A DNA stretch of 64,000 nucleotides, from assembly GCA_002363385.1 (NCBI GenBank), contig DEVL01000003.1:1097441-1161440 (forward strand). Reading direction: 5' to 3'. Of the stretch, positions 36,101-44,247 are shown one piece after another. The DNA comes from Stenotrophomonas maltophilia (GTDB lineage Bacteria > Pseudomonadota > Gammaproteobacteria > Xanthomonadales > Xanthomonadaceae). The position numbers and the translations under genes are program-made. Positions within the stretch are counted from its first letter, which is position 1. Each line of letters opens with the position of its first letter. A model generated the notes under the pieces. It worked only from the letters and a program-made list of their open reading frames with translations. It did not search any database and was not told the origin of the DNA.

Positions 36101-36977
36101 CCAGGCCAGTGCCAATGACACCAATCCGGCCAAGATCCCGCCGCTGTCGCTGGATATCGACGACCTGCAGTTCGGCAAGGCCAAGCTCGGCCAGGCGGTA
36201 TTGCGCACGCGGCCGATGGCCAACGGGCTGAGTGTGGATCAGCTGCAGTTCCGCGCCCCCAAGCAGGCGATCGACGTCAATGGCCGCTGGATGGGCATGG
36301 GGGAAGCGGCGCGCAGCCAGTTCAACGTGCAGGTCAAGAGCGAGGACCTGGGCGGGCTGATGCAGAACCTCGATTACGGCGGCCAGCTGCGTGGCGGCCA
36401 GGGCCAGCTGACGATGTCGGCCGGTTGGCAGGGTGGGCCGTCCGATTTCCAGCTCGGTGCCCTGCAGGGTCAGCTCGATGTGCAGGCCCGCAACGGCCAG
36501 CTGCTGGAGCTTGAGCCCGGCGCCGGCCGCGTGCTCGGGCTGCTCAGCGTGACCCAGCTGCCGCGCCGGTTGATGTTCGATTTCCGCGATTTCTTCTCCA
36601 AGGGCTTCGCCTTCAACCAGGTGGAGGGCAGCGTGGCCTTCGGCAACGGCATGGCCACCACCGACAAGGTGCTCATTGAAGGCCCGGCGGCGAACATCAC
36701 CATCCGTGGCCAGACCGATCTGCGCCAGCAGCGGTTCGACCAGACCATCGACGTCAACCCGCGCGCGGGCAACCTGCTGACCGTGGTCGGCGCGGTCGCC
36801 GGCGGCCCGGTGGGAGCGGCGGTCGGCGCGGCTGCCAATGCAGTGCTGTCCAAGCCGCTGGGGGAGATCGGCGCCAAGACTTACCGCGTGACCGGCCCTT
36901 GGGCCGAACCCAAGGTCGACGTGATCGACCGTGACGCAGCGCCCAGGCCGGCCCCGGCCGCACCGCCGGCGCGCTGA
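33117..36977 (+). CDS. yhdP: YhdP family AsmA-like envelope protein
   Basis: 1286 residues. One N-terminal membrane helix (about 18-40, VYAVAIVLVGVALLVGTASQLLPL), followed by a very long beta-rich periplasmic part of the AsmA/YhdP type, ending with GAVAGGPVGAAVGAAANAVL and a Pro-rich tail. In E. coli YhdP, TamB and YdbH form bridge-like channels moving phospholipids to the outer membrane. Position between rng and tldD matches the conserved order. The frame is unbroken throughout. Confidence 0.93.
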   Translation: MSTPLRLRLRRIRRHAVYAVAIVLVGVALLVGTASQLLPLAERHPEKVAAWLSARAGQPVRFDALDTAWTRRGPLLQLKGLHIGEGQGLRIGEAEVLVSMYAGLLPGHSLTELRLRGVALVLQRADDGRWSVQGLPQSSAGDPLETLRRLGELQVIGGRLRVDAPSLGVQAELPRIDLRLRVNGQRLRVGARAWADPAAQPLTAVLEFERKRGDGQAWLSADPADFRAWSSLLQVGGIGLQQGTGEFNAWVDLRDHRVVMVTTDADLQNVQVRGVKLADGTHPQLALDTLELRARWRWVKGGWRADAPRLRIGLEGSTQQLDGLLLAGGQHFALAGDNIDATALLRGLALTDRIDPGLREWLHDAAPKVRMTRVRVAGEQGGPLSIDGDLEDIRFAAVGHSPGLSGVGGRFTGDADGFTLDLQPQRVMHFDWPSGFGERHDVRLAGQLVGWRDEAGGWRIGTPALRVQGTDYAADVRGGIWFQNNGTRPWLELAAKIDDVPMTAAKRFWIHSKMSKAATDWLDAALVSGQVRDGVGLVTGDLEDWPFDKNNGRFEATGHIDTGSIRFQHDWPTMDKVDADIAFIGPGFELHGKGDLAGVAVDNFDAGIPDFGVTALYVKATSRSDAGALLAMLKQSPLQATYGEILNNLTAKGPAAVTFDLLQPLHHDEGGGHLQGTVDLNGATLTEKRFDLVFENMRGKARYGHGGFDAENLAVRHQGQDGLLSLRAGEFVRDPQQAFESELSASLEAGALLDRAPELNWLKPYIQGTSRWTIGVTLPKVAAGSKVEPPTVLKLHSDLVGTTLELPAPLDKPAATPLATDVTAQLPMGSGRVDVAFGQRLALAARTHDNQTGVQVTLGSDHVDRDPPASGLVVNGRSGSLDALEWIALARSPQGGDGKDPMPLRHVDVQVGQLLLAGGMFPQTRLQLRPTGNSVDVRMDGPSLAGSLSVPNADGGTIVGKLSRVHWQSLPTPVKPPSDGAPILLPPDVALPARVQASANDTNPAKIPPLSLDIDDLQFGKAKLGQAVLRTRPMANGLSVDQLQFRAPKQAIDVNGRWMGMGEAARSQFNVQVKSEDLGGLMQNLDYGGQLRGGQGQLTMSAGWQGGPSDFQLGALQGQLDVQARNGQLLELEPGAGRVLGLLSVTQLPRRLMFDFRDFFSKGFAFNQVEGSVAFGNGMATTDKVLIEGPAANITIRGQTDLRQQRFDQTIDVNPRAGNLLTVVGAVAGGPVGAAVGAAANAVLSKPLGEIGAKTYRVTGPWAEPKVDVIDRDAAPRPAPAAPPAR

Positions 36978-37031
36978 TCCCTTTCCTGCGCCCGGGTTGC
37001 GATTGCGCCCGGCGCCCACAGATCAAAGAGC

Positions 37032-38477
37032 ATGAACAACAACGCACTTTCGCTGGCCACCGACCGTCTGCTGCTGCCCGCCGGGCTGGATGCGAACGGT
37101 CTGGAACGTACCTTCGGCACCCTGTTGGGGCCGGGCATCGATTTCGGGGATCTGTATTTCCAGCACGCGCGCCGCGAGAGCTGGAGCGTGGAGGACGGCA
37201 TCGTCAAGGACGGTGCGCATTCGATCGAACAGGGTGTGGGCGTGCGCGCCATCGCCGGTGAGAAGACCGGCTTCGCCTACTCCGATGACATCCACAGCGA
37301 CGCGTTGCTGGCCGCGGCCAGCTCGGCCCGCGCGATCTCCCGCGAGGGTGGGGCGCAGTCGGCCCGCTCGCTGGTGCGTGGCAGTGGGCGCGCGCTGTAC
37401 CCGGCGCTGGACCCCATCGACGGCATGGGCAACGAGGCCAAGGTCGAGATGCTCAAGCGGCTGGACCGCTACCTGCGCGCCGCCGACCCGCGCGTGCAGC
37501 AGGTGATGGTCAGCTTGTCCGGCGGTGTGGATACGGTCCTGATCGCGCGCAGCGATGGCGTGCTCGCCGCGGATATCCGCCCGCTGGTGCGCTTGAACGT
37601 GCAGGTCATCGTCGAGCAGCATGGGCGTCGCGAGTCGGGTTACTCCGGTGGTGGCGGCCGTTACAGCTATGAAGACCTGTTCGCCGATGGGCGCCCGGAA
37701 GGTTTTGCCCGCGAGGCGCTGCGCCAGGCGCTGGTGAACCTGGAGGCGATTCCGGCGCCGGCCGGGGTGATGACCGTAGTGCTCGGCCCGGGCTGGCCCG
37801 GCGTGCTGCTGCACGAAGCGGTCGGTCACGGCCTGGAAGGCGACTTCAACCGCAAGGGCACCAGCGTCTACGCCGGCCGCATCGGCGAGCGCGTTGCCGC
37901 ACCGGGCGTGACCATCGTGGACGATGGCACTCTGGATGGGCGCCGCGGCTCGCTGAACATTGATGACGAAGGCCACCCGACCCAGTGCACCACGCTGATC
38001 GAGGACGGCATCCTGGTCGGCTACATGCAGGATTCGCTCAACGCGCGCCTGATGGGCGTGGCCCCGACCGGCAACGGCCGCCGCGAGTCGTTCGCGCACA
38101 TGACCATGCCGCGCATGACCAACACCTATATGCGCGCCGGCCAGCACGATCCGGAAGAGATGATCCGCTCGGTCAAGCGTGGCCTGTACGCCGTCAACTT
38201 CGGTGGCGGCCAGGTCGACATCACCAGCGGCAAGTACGTGTTCTCGGCCACCGAGGCCTACCTGATCGAAGACGGAAAAATCACGGCACCGGTGAAGGGC
38301 GCCACCCTGATCGGCAACGGGCCGGAAACCATGCAGAAAGTGCGCATGATCGGCAACGACCTGGCCCTGGACGAGGGCGTGGGCATCTGCGGCAAGGATG
38401 GCCAGAGTGTGCCGGTCGGCGTGGGCCAGCCGTCGCTGCTGATCGATGGCATCACCGTGGGCGGCACCCAGGCCTGA
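37032..38477 (+). CDS. tldD: TldD metalloprotease subunit
   Basis: 481 residues with LLHEAVGHGLEGD, the HExxxH zinc motif of TldD. TldD forms a heterodimer with TldE (PmbA, encoded at 39239) that degrades unfolded peptides and, in E. coli, matures microcin B17. RBS-like AAAGAG precedes the ATG. It ends the maf-rng-yhdP-tldD run. No RiPP precursor is evident here. Confidence 0.96.
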   Translation: MNNNALSLATDRLLLPAGLDANGLERTFGTLLGPGIDFGDLYFQHARRESWSVEDGIVKDGAHSIEQGVGVRAIAGEKTGFAYSDDIHSDALLAAASSARAISREGGAQSARSLVRGSGRALYPALDPIDGMGNEAKVEMLKRLDRYLRAADPRVQQVMVSLSGGVDTVLIARSDGVLAADIRPLVRLNVQVIVEQHGRRESGYSGGGGRYSYEDLFADGRPEGFAREALRQALVNLEAIPAPAGVMTVVLGPGWPGVLLHEAVGHGLEGDFNRKGTSVYAGRIGERVAAPGVTIVDDGTLDGRRGSLNIDDEGHPTQCTTLIEDGILVGYMQDSLNARLMGVAPTGNGRRESFAHMTMPRMTNTYMRAGQHDPEEMIRSVKRGLYAVNFGGGQVDITSGKYVFSATEAYLIEDGKITAPVKGATLIGNGPETMQKVRMIGNDLALDEGVGICGKDGQSVPVGVGQPSLLIDGITVGGTQA

Positions 38478-38555
38478 GCCGGGATGCATTCGCCTGCGCT
38501 GCCTGATCACGCGGCTGCCAGCGGGATGCTGGCGCCGCCGCGTGAGCGCCGGGAC

Positions 38556-39170
38556 TCAGTCCTCGGCGTTTTCGTCGCTGTCGCTGTCCGTGTCGACCGC
38601 CTCATCCAGCGCGTCGTCGGACGCGGCGTTCACGCCTTCCAGGCCGAGCGCGGCCGGCAGCAGCAGGGTGCGCAGCACCTGGAAGATCTCGCGGTAGGCG
38701 CGCGGCGGCTTGTTCTTGGCCTTCTCGGCCTGGGCATTGCGCACCAGCGTGCGCAGTTCCTGGCGGTCGGCATGCGGATACTCGTCCAGCAGGGCGCCCA
38801 GCGCCTTGTCGCCGTCCTTGAGCAGGCGCTCGCGCCAGTCTTCCACGCGGTGCATCGTCGCCACTTCACGGCGCGAGGTCTCGCTGTTGGCATCCAGCGC
38901 GTTGCGGATCGCATCCAGCACGGCGTCGTCTTCGCGGCGCATGTGCTTGGCCAGGAACGCCAGCTGGCGCTTGTGGGCGATATGCGCGGTGATGCGCTTG
39001 GCCTCGGCGATGTGCGGCAGCAGGTCTTCCGGCACCGGCAGGCGCGCCAGCTGGGCCGGGGTCAGCGAGACCAGCTTCTCGCCCAGGGCCAGCACGTCCA
39101 GCGCAGCCCGACGGTTCTGGCTGCGGCTGATATCAAGGAATTCACCGGTTTCTTCGTCGCGTCCGCGCAT
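38556..39170 (-). CDS. darP: DarP/YjgA ribosome-associated protein
   Basis: 204 residues with FLDISRSQNRRAALDVLALGEKLVSL and HMRREDDAVLDAIRNAL, the DUF615/YjgA signature. In E. coli DarP binds late 50S assembly intermediates and helps 50S maturation. An acidic C-terminal tail (DTDSDSDENAED) is present. ATG at 39170 starts the conserved MRGRDEETG; the longer frame upstream runs into the pmbA leader. It sits between tldD and pmbA on the opposite strand. Confidence 0.93.
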   Translation of the reverse strand: MRGRDEETGEFLDISRSQNRRAALDVLALGEKLVSLTPAQLARLPVPEDLLPHIAEAKRITAHIAHKRQLAFLAKHMRREDDAVLDAIRNALDANSETSRREVATMHRVEDWRERLLKDGDKALGALLDEYPHADRQELRTLVRNAQAEKAKNKPPRAYREIFQVLRTLLLPAALGLEGVNAASDDALDEAVDTDSDSDENAED

Positions 39171-39238
39171 CGTCTTATTTCCACATCCGTAAACTGTGCC
39201 GGCGTCGCGCCGGGCACTCACCTGTACAGGATAAAGCA

Positions 39239-40606
39239 TTGAACGTGATCTCCCCTGAAGTCTCCCCGGCCGACGACAGCCTGCAGCGCCTGGAGCAGCT
39301 GGCCGACATCTCCCAGCGTCTGCTGGAGCGCGCCAAAGCCCTGGGTGCCACCCAGGCCGAGGTCAGCTGCAGCGATGAGCGCGGCCTGGATGTGAACGTG
39401 CGCCTGGGCGAGGTCGAAACGGTCGAGTCCACCCGTGACCGCGGCATTGCCGTGACCGTCTACTTCGGCCAGCGCAAGGGCAGCGCCAGCACCGCCGACC
39501 TGCGCGAGAGCAGCCTGGAGTCGACCGTGGCCCAGGCCTGCGCGATCGCCCGCCACACCGAGGACGACGAGGCCGCCGGACTGGCCGAGGCGGCCCTGAT
39601 GGCCCGTGAGTTTCCGGATCTGGACAGCTGGCACCCCTGGGAACTCAGCGCCGATGCGGCGCTGGATCTGGCCCTGGCCTGCGAAGCGGCCGGTCGTGAA
39701 GCCGACTCGCGCATCAGCAATTCCGACGGTGCCTCGGCCGCGACCGCGCAGAGCCTGTCGGTGTATGCCAACTCGCATGGCTTCATCGGCCGCGAGCGCA
39801 GCAGCCACCACTCGATCGGCTGTGCGCTGATCGCCGGGCAGGGCGATGGCATGCAGCGCGACGGCTGGTACAGCAGCGCGCTGGCCCGCGAGGATCTGGA
39901 CGATGCCGCCTCGATCGGCCGCCGTGCCGCCGAGCGCACCGTCGCCCGGTTGGACCCGCGCTCGATGACCACGGCGCAGATGCCGGTGCTGTATTCGCCG
40001 GAGGTGGCCCGCTCGCTGATCGGCCATCTGCTCGGCGCGGTCTCCGGCGGCGCGCTGTACCGTCGCGCCAGCTTCCTGCTCGACAGCGTCGGCACGCGTC
40101 TGTTCCCGGACTGGTTCGGCATCGACGAGCTGCCGCTGCTGCGCCGTGGGCTGCGCTCGGCCGCTTTCGATGGTGATGGCGTGGCCACGCGTAATTCGGC
40201 GCTGATCCGCGATGGCGTGCTGGAGCGGTACATTTTGGGTAGTTACTCGGCGCGCAAGCTCGGCCTGCCGACCACCGCCAACGCCGGTGGCGTGCACAAC
40301 CTCAAGGTCACTGCCAACGCGGGCGATCTGGTCTCCATTGCCCGGCAGATGGGTGATGGACTGCTGGTCACCGAACTGATGGGGCAGGGCGTCAACAGTG
40401 TCACCGGTGACTACTCGCGCGGCGCTGGCGGCTTCCGCGTGGAGAACGGCGAGATCACCTACCCGGTCGATGGCATCACCATCGCCGGCAACCTCAAGGA
40501 TATGTTCGCCAGCATCGAAGCGGTGGGCACGGACATCGATACGCGCTCGCATGTGCATACCGGTTCGATCCTTGTAGGACGAATGACCGTAGCCGGTAAC
40601 GATTGA
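39239..40606 (+). CDS. pmbA: PmbA/TldE, partner of TldD
   Basis: 455 residues, same fold as TldD but without the HExxxH motif, as expected for TldE. The VRLGEVETVESTRDRGIAVTV and GAGGFRVENGEITYPVDG segments are typical. Start appears to be TTG at 39239 with AGGA seven bases upstream; the GTG two codons later is too far from it. Divergent from darP with 68 bases between starts. Confidence 0.95.
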   Translation: MNVISPEVSPADDSLQRLEQLADISQRLLERAKALGATQAEVSCSDERGLDVNVRLGEVETVESTRDRGIAVTVYFGQRKGSASTADLRESSLESTVAQACAIARHTEDDEAAGLAEAALMAREFPDLDSWHPWELSADAALDLALACEAAGREADSRISNSDGASAATAQSLSVYANSHGFIGRERSSHHSIGCALIAGQGDGMQRDGWYSSALAREDLDDAASIGRRAAERTVARLDPRSMTTAQMPVLYSPEVARSLIGHLLGAVSGGALYRRASFLLDSVGTRLFPDWFGIDELPLLRRGLRSAAFDGDGVATRNSALIRDGVLERYILGSYSARKLGLPTTANAGGVHNLKVTANAGDLVSIARQMGDGLLVTELMGQGVNSVTGDYSRGAGGFRVENGEITYPVDGITIAGNLKDMFASIEAVGTDIDTRSHVHTGSILVGRMTVAGND

Positions 40607-40684
40607 CGTATTCTATGGGGGCTGCCCTGGCAGGCGGGGAGCCTGCCGCGTGCAATACCCATTACCTCGAACAAGGAGTTTCAC

Positions 40685-41062
40685 GTGAGCGATTTCGACA
40701 ACGTCACCACCCCCCCGCCGCCGGTGAGCGCACCGGCCCCGGCCGAACAGCGCACCATGGCCCTGGTGGCCCACCTGCTGGGTATCTTCACCTGGTTCCT
40801 CGGCCCGCTGATCATCTGGCTGATCAACAAGGACGACAGCAGCAAGAGCTTCGTCACCGACCAGGCCAAGGAAGCGCTGAACTTCCAGATCACCATCACC
40901 ATCGCGATGCTGATCTGCATCGTGCTGACCATCGTCATCATCGGCGGCCTGCTGGCCCCGATCGTCGGCCTGCTCAACGTGATCTTCTGCATCATTGCAG
41001 CGGTCAAGGCCAACAATGGCGAAGCCTATCGTTACCCGTTCGCCCTGCGCCTGATCAAGTAA
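40685..41062 (+). CDS. DUF4870 membrane protein
   Basis: 125 residues. After a Pro-rich start there is TMALVAHLLGIFTWFLGPLIIWLI, then DQAKEALNFQITI, the DUF4870 signature, and two more hydrophobic segments. Tic20-like small membrane protein of unknown function. GTG start with AAGGAG six to seven bases upstream. Followed by a strong terminator. Confidence 0.88.
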   Translation: MSDFDNVTTPPPPVSAPAPAEQRTMALVAHLLGIFTWFLGPLIIWLINKDDSSKSFVTDQAKEALNFQITITIAMLICIVLTIVIIGGLLAPIVGLLNVIFCIIAAVKANNGEAYRYPFALRLIK

Positions 41063-41086
41063 TCGATCCGCAGTGCTGGAACGAAC

Positions 41087-41114
41087 AACGCCCGGGATTC
41101 CCGGGCGTTTTTTT
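41087..41114 (+). terminator. Rho-independent terminator after the DUF4870 gene
   Basis: Ten-bp stem AACGCCCGGG / CCCGGGCGTT (41087-41096 with 41100-41109), three-base loop, then a T-run to 41114. Confidence 0.92.
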
Positions 41115-41164
41115 GTGTCCTGGCGCTGTAGAGCCACGCCATGCGCGGCTGACTGCACTATCGC

Positions 41165-42043
41165 TCAGTGATCCCGCTCAACCGCCAGCCTGGCCAGCGC
41201 ACGCAGGGCATCGGCCGTCTCGCCATACCCGGCCAGACCGTCGAACAGCTGCTCGCTCAACGTACGCAGATGCGCCTTGGCGCCGTCCATGCCCAGCAGC
41301 GCCGGGAAGGTCGACTTGGCCTGCGCCTCGTCCTTGCCGGCGGTTTTGCCGAGCTGTTCGGAACTGGCCTCGACATCGAGGATGTCATCGCGCACCTGGA
41401 AGGCCAGGCCCAGCGACGCGGCAACCGTATCCAGCGTCGCCAGATCGGCGGCCGGTGCGTGCCCGCACAGCGCGCCCATGCGCACCGCGGCGCGGATCAG
41501 CGCGCCGGTCTTGAGCGCATGCATGCGTTCAAGATCCTGCAACGGCTGCTGGTGGCCGGTGGCGTCGATATCCAATGCCTGGCCGCCGCACATGCCGGCC
41601 GCGCCGGAGGCGTGCGCCAGGGTCTGCAGGCAGTCCACGCGCAGCTGCGCCGGCAGCGCCGCATCGGCCAGCAGGCCGAACGCACGCGTCTGCAGGGCAT
41701 CACCGGCGAGAATCGCGGTGGCTTCATCGAAAGCGATATGGGTGGTCGGGCGGCCGCGACGCAGGGCGTCATCGTCCATCGCCGGCAGATCGTCGTGCAC
41801 CAGCGAATACGCATGGATCAGTTCTACCGCCATCGCAGGCGCATCCAGCGCGCGCTCGTCAGCGGTGAAGATCCGGCCGCTGGCATACACCAGGAGCGGG
41901 CGCATCCGCTTGCCGCCCCCGAGCACCGCATAGCGCATCGCCTGATGCAGACCACGCGGGGCGTCGGATGGAGAGGGCAGGCTGGTGTCGAGCTGGTGTT
42001 CGATCCGGTCGCGCCACCGCGCGAACGTGGCCTCAACCGTCAT
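41165..42043 (-). CDS. ispA: Farnesyl diphosphate synthase (short-chain polyprenyl synthase)
   Basis: 292 residues. First Asp-rich motif DDLPAMDDD at residues 84-92, GKRMRP substrate-binding segment, and second motif DDILD near residue 227. It condenses isopentenyl diphosphate with dimethylallyl/geranyl diphosphate to farnesyl diphosphate. ATG at 42043 overlaps the xseB stop as ATGA. The upstream frame inside xseB is ignored. xseB-ispA is the usual pair; no dxs follows. Confidence 0.95.
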   Translation of the reverse strand: MTVEATFARWRDRIEHQLDTSLPSPSDAPRGLHQAMRYAVLGGGKRMRPLLVYASGRIFTADERALDAPAMAVELIHAYSLVHDDLPAMDDDALRRGRPTTHIAFDEATAILAGDALQTRAFGLLADAALPAQLRVDCLQTLAHASGAAGMCGGQALDIDATGHQQPLQDLERMHALKTGALIRAAVRMGALCGHAPAADLATLDTVAASLGLAFQVRDDILDVEASSEQLGKTAGKDEAQAKSTFPALLGMDGAKAHLRTLSEQLFDGLAGYGETADALRALARLAVERDH

Positions 42044-42294
42044 GGCTGGGGCGGGTCGAAGGGTTCGGCGGTCTCGGGCTGGGCCGGATCGCTGAGCAGG
42101 CGCACGCGCAGTTCGGCCTGTTCCAGCGCCTGCTGGCACTGGCGGTACAGACCGACGCCACGTTCGTAGGCGCTGAGCGATTGTTCCAGGCTCATTTCGC
42201 CGGTTTCCATCTTCTCCACCAGTTGCTCCAGCTCTTCCAGCGATTGCTCGAAGTGGGCGACGGGGGAGGTTTCATTGGGGGACTTTTTTGCCAT
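42040..42294 (-). CDS. xseB: Exodeoxyribonuclease VII small subunit
   Basis: 84 residues, the usual size. The core FEQSLEELEQLVEKMETGEMSLEQSLSAYERGV is diagnostic of XseB. It pairs with XseA (not in the window) to digest single-stranded DNA. Overlaps ispA by four bases. 36 bases downstream of tilS on the same strand. Confidence 0.95.
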   Translation of the reverse strand: MAKKSPNETSPVAHFEQSLEELEQLVEKMETGEMSLEQSLSAYERGVGLYRQCQQALEQAELRVRLLSDPAQPETAEPFDPPQP

Positions 42295-42330
42295 GCGACA
42301 AGTGTGGGCCGCTGGCCCGGCGGGGTCAAT

Positions 42331-43620
42331 TCACGCCGCGCCCGGGGTCCACTGCAAGTGCGCATGATGGGCCAGCAGCCACGGCTGCAGGGCCGCGCCG
42401 ATGACGCGGTCGCCCGCGGCCAGCAGCGTGTCTTCATCGAACAGCAGCGGCAGCTGGCGGCGTTGCCACGGCGGCAGGCCCTGCTGCTGCAGCAGATCCT
42501 TCAGTGCGTGGGAATGCGTGCGCCCCGGCAGCTGGATGCGCTCGCCCCCGCGCCGCGCACGGATCTGCACGGGCGTATCGAAACCGTCGGTGGTGCCAGC
42601 CAGGCGCAGTTCGCCGCCATCGGGCAGCGCCAGCGGCGCACGGCCATCCCAGTGCACGCTCCAGTCGGCCGGCAGCGCCAGACTGGCCGAGAGCAGGTGC
42701 AGCTGCCCGCGCCAGCGGCGGATGCGGGCACCCTGCCAGGCAAACTGCGCGTCGGCGTGGTGCGCGGCCGGGAGCAGCTCACGTTCAACCGCTTCCACGC
42801 CAGCGGCGGGAAGCGGCGGCAGGCCACTGCCACGCACCCAGTGCCGCAGCAACCGCGCGCGCCGCTCGACCGGTTGGCGCATCAGACGCGCGCAGTCGAT
42901 CACGCCGGGGCCGACACTGCAGCGTTCCAGCGCATCGCGGTCGGCACTGTCGAGCAGGTGCTGGGACTGCGCGGACAATGCTGCACTGCGTGCGAATGCG
43001 GCATCGGCCTGAGGCCAGCGCTGACGCAGTTGCGGCAGCACGTGCAGGCGCAGGAAATTACGGTCGGCGTCATCGCTCGCGTTGCTGGGGTCTTCGATCC
43101 ATTCCAAGCCTTCGGCCTGGGCATGCGCACGCAGGCTGCTGCGCGGAACCTCCAGCAATGGCCGCCACACGGTGCCGGCGCCGAACGCGCTGGTGACCTG
43201 CATGGAGGCCAGCCCATCCACGCCGGAGCCGCGCAGCGCCCGCAGCAGGAAGGTCTCGGCCTGGTCATCGCGATGATGGGCCAGTGCCAGCCGCTCGCCA
43301 GGCAACAGCTGTGAAGCGAACGCGTCGCGTCGGGCATGCCGCGCGGCAGCTTCCAGCCCTTGACCCTGGTGACGGGGCACCTGTACGCGGATCACCCGCA
43401 GTGGAATGTTCCAGCTTGCGCAGACCTGCGTGCAGTGCACGGTCCACGCATCGGCCTGCTCCTGCAGACCGTGATGGATGTGCACGGCGCGCAGGCCGGC
43501 GGTGCGCTGGGCCGCCGAGGTGGCCAGCCAATGCAGCAGGACGGTGGAATCGAGCCCGCCGCTGAAGCCCACCAGCACGGGGTGGACGACAGAGGGCGGT
43601 GGCGGCAGCAGGGACGTCAT
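42331..43620 (-). CDS. tilS: tRNA(Ile)-lysidine synthetase
   Basis: 429 residues. PP-loop SGGLDST at 20-26, ATP-pyrophosphatase domain, then substrate-binding and C-terminal tRNA-binding domains (LPGRTHSHALKDLLQQQGLPPWQR). It converts C34 of tRNA-Ile2 to lysidine so that it reads AUA. ATG at 43620 gives MTSLLPPPP; the upstream in-frame ATG adds an improbable extension. Probably the first gene of tilS-xseB-ispA. Confidence 0.95.
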   Translation of the reverse strand: MTSLLPPPPSVVHPVLVGFSGGLDSTVLLHWLATSAAQRTAGLRAVHIHHGLQEQADAWTVHCTQVCASWNIPLRVIRVQVPRHQGQGLEAAARHARRDAFASQLLPGERLALAHHRDDQAETFLLRALRGSGVDGLASMQVTSAFGAGTVWRPLLEVPRSSLRAHAQAEGLEWIEDPSNASDDADRNFLRLHVLPQLRQRWPQADAAFARSAALSAQSQHLLDSADRDALERCSVGPGVIDCARLMRQPVERRARLLRHWVRGSGLPPLPAAGVEAVERELLPAAHHADAQFAWQGARIRRWRGQLHLLSASLALPADWSVHWDGRAPLALPDGGELRLAGTTDGFDTPVQIRARRGGERIQLPGRTHSHALKDLLQQQGLPPWQRRQLPLLFDEDTLLAAGDRVIGAALQPWLLAHHAHLQWTPGAA

Positions 43621-43686
43621 GGGCAGGGCGATCTCAGGCAGGCCGGCAGTATCGGTGCTGCGTGGCGAGGATGCCACGCGCGGGGA

Positions 43687-44247
43687 TCACGGCGTGTCGG
43701 CATCCATCGCCGGGCGCCCCTGCCGATCAATGCGATACCAGGTGCCGCCGACCATCGCGATGTGGCCATGATCGTCCGGCGTACCCGGGCGGCAGCCCTC
43801 GCAGACGCGGGCAACGCCGTCTTCGAAGGCCCAGCCGAAATCGAACGTGGCCGGGAACGCCTGGCGCAGTTGCGTATCGAAATAGCCGATGCGTTGCCCG
43901 ACACGGCCGCGCACCAGCCCCTCCACCACGTAGTCCGGGCCGTTGTCGAAGGTGATCACCGGCAGCTGCCGACCGTCGGAACGGACATAGTGGAATCCGC
44001 CGCCGGCATAAACGGCGGCCAACCCGTCCTGATCGTAGGGCAACGCCGCCAGCGCCGTGGCATCCAGCATCAGACGCCCATCGCGCCACTGGCAACCGGC
44101 CAGCGGTTGCAGGCCCTCTTCCTCGGTAAGCACGGTGCACGCGCTGCCGGTGCCCCACGCCGTGGCGGAGGCCAACAGGCCGGCTGCCAGCAGCAGGAGC
44201 CTCACGTAGCGGCCCCTGTTCGTCGTGTTGCAGGTCGGCAGACGCAT
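43687..44247 (-). CDS. Secreted WG-repeat-like protein
   Basis: 186 residues. A signal peptide (LLLLAAGLLASATAWG) is followed by GCQWRDGRLMLD and by GLVRGRVGQRIGYFD ... FPATFDFGWAFEDGVARVCEGC, which resembles WG/beta repeats found in secreted proteins of unknown function. The start ATG overlaps the stop of the alkaline phosphatase gene as TAATG, so the two are coupled. A GTG further downstream is a possible alternative start. Function unknown; a role connected to the phosphatase is only positional inference. Confidence 0.7.
   Translation of the reverse strand: MRLPTCNTTNRGRYVRLLLLAAGLLASATAWGTGSACTVLTEEEGLQPLAGCQWRDGRLMLDATALAALPYDQDGLAAVYAGGGFHYVRSDGRQLPVITFDNGPDYVVEGLVRGRVGQRIGYFDTQLRQAFPATFDFGWAFEDGVARVCEGCRPGTPDDHGHIAMVGGTWYRIDRQGRPAMDADTP

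Noticed and set aside
33087..37019. A 1310-residue open frame antisense to yhdP
   Set aside because: Composition is His/Gln/Arg-rich and motif-free, typical of shadow frames; yhdP is well supported.
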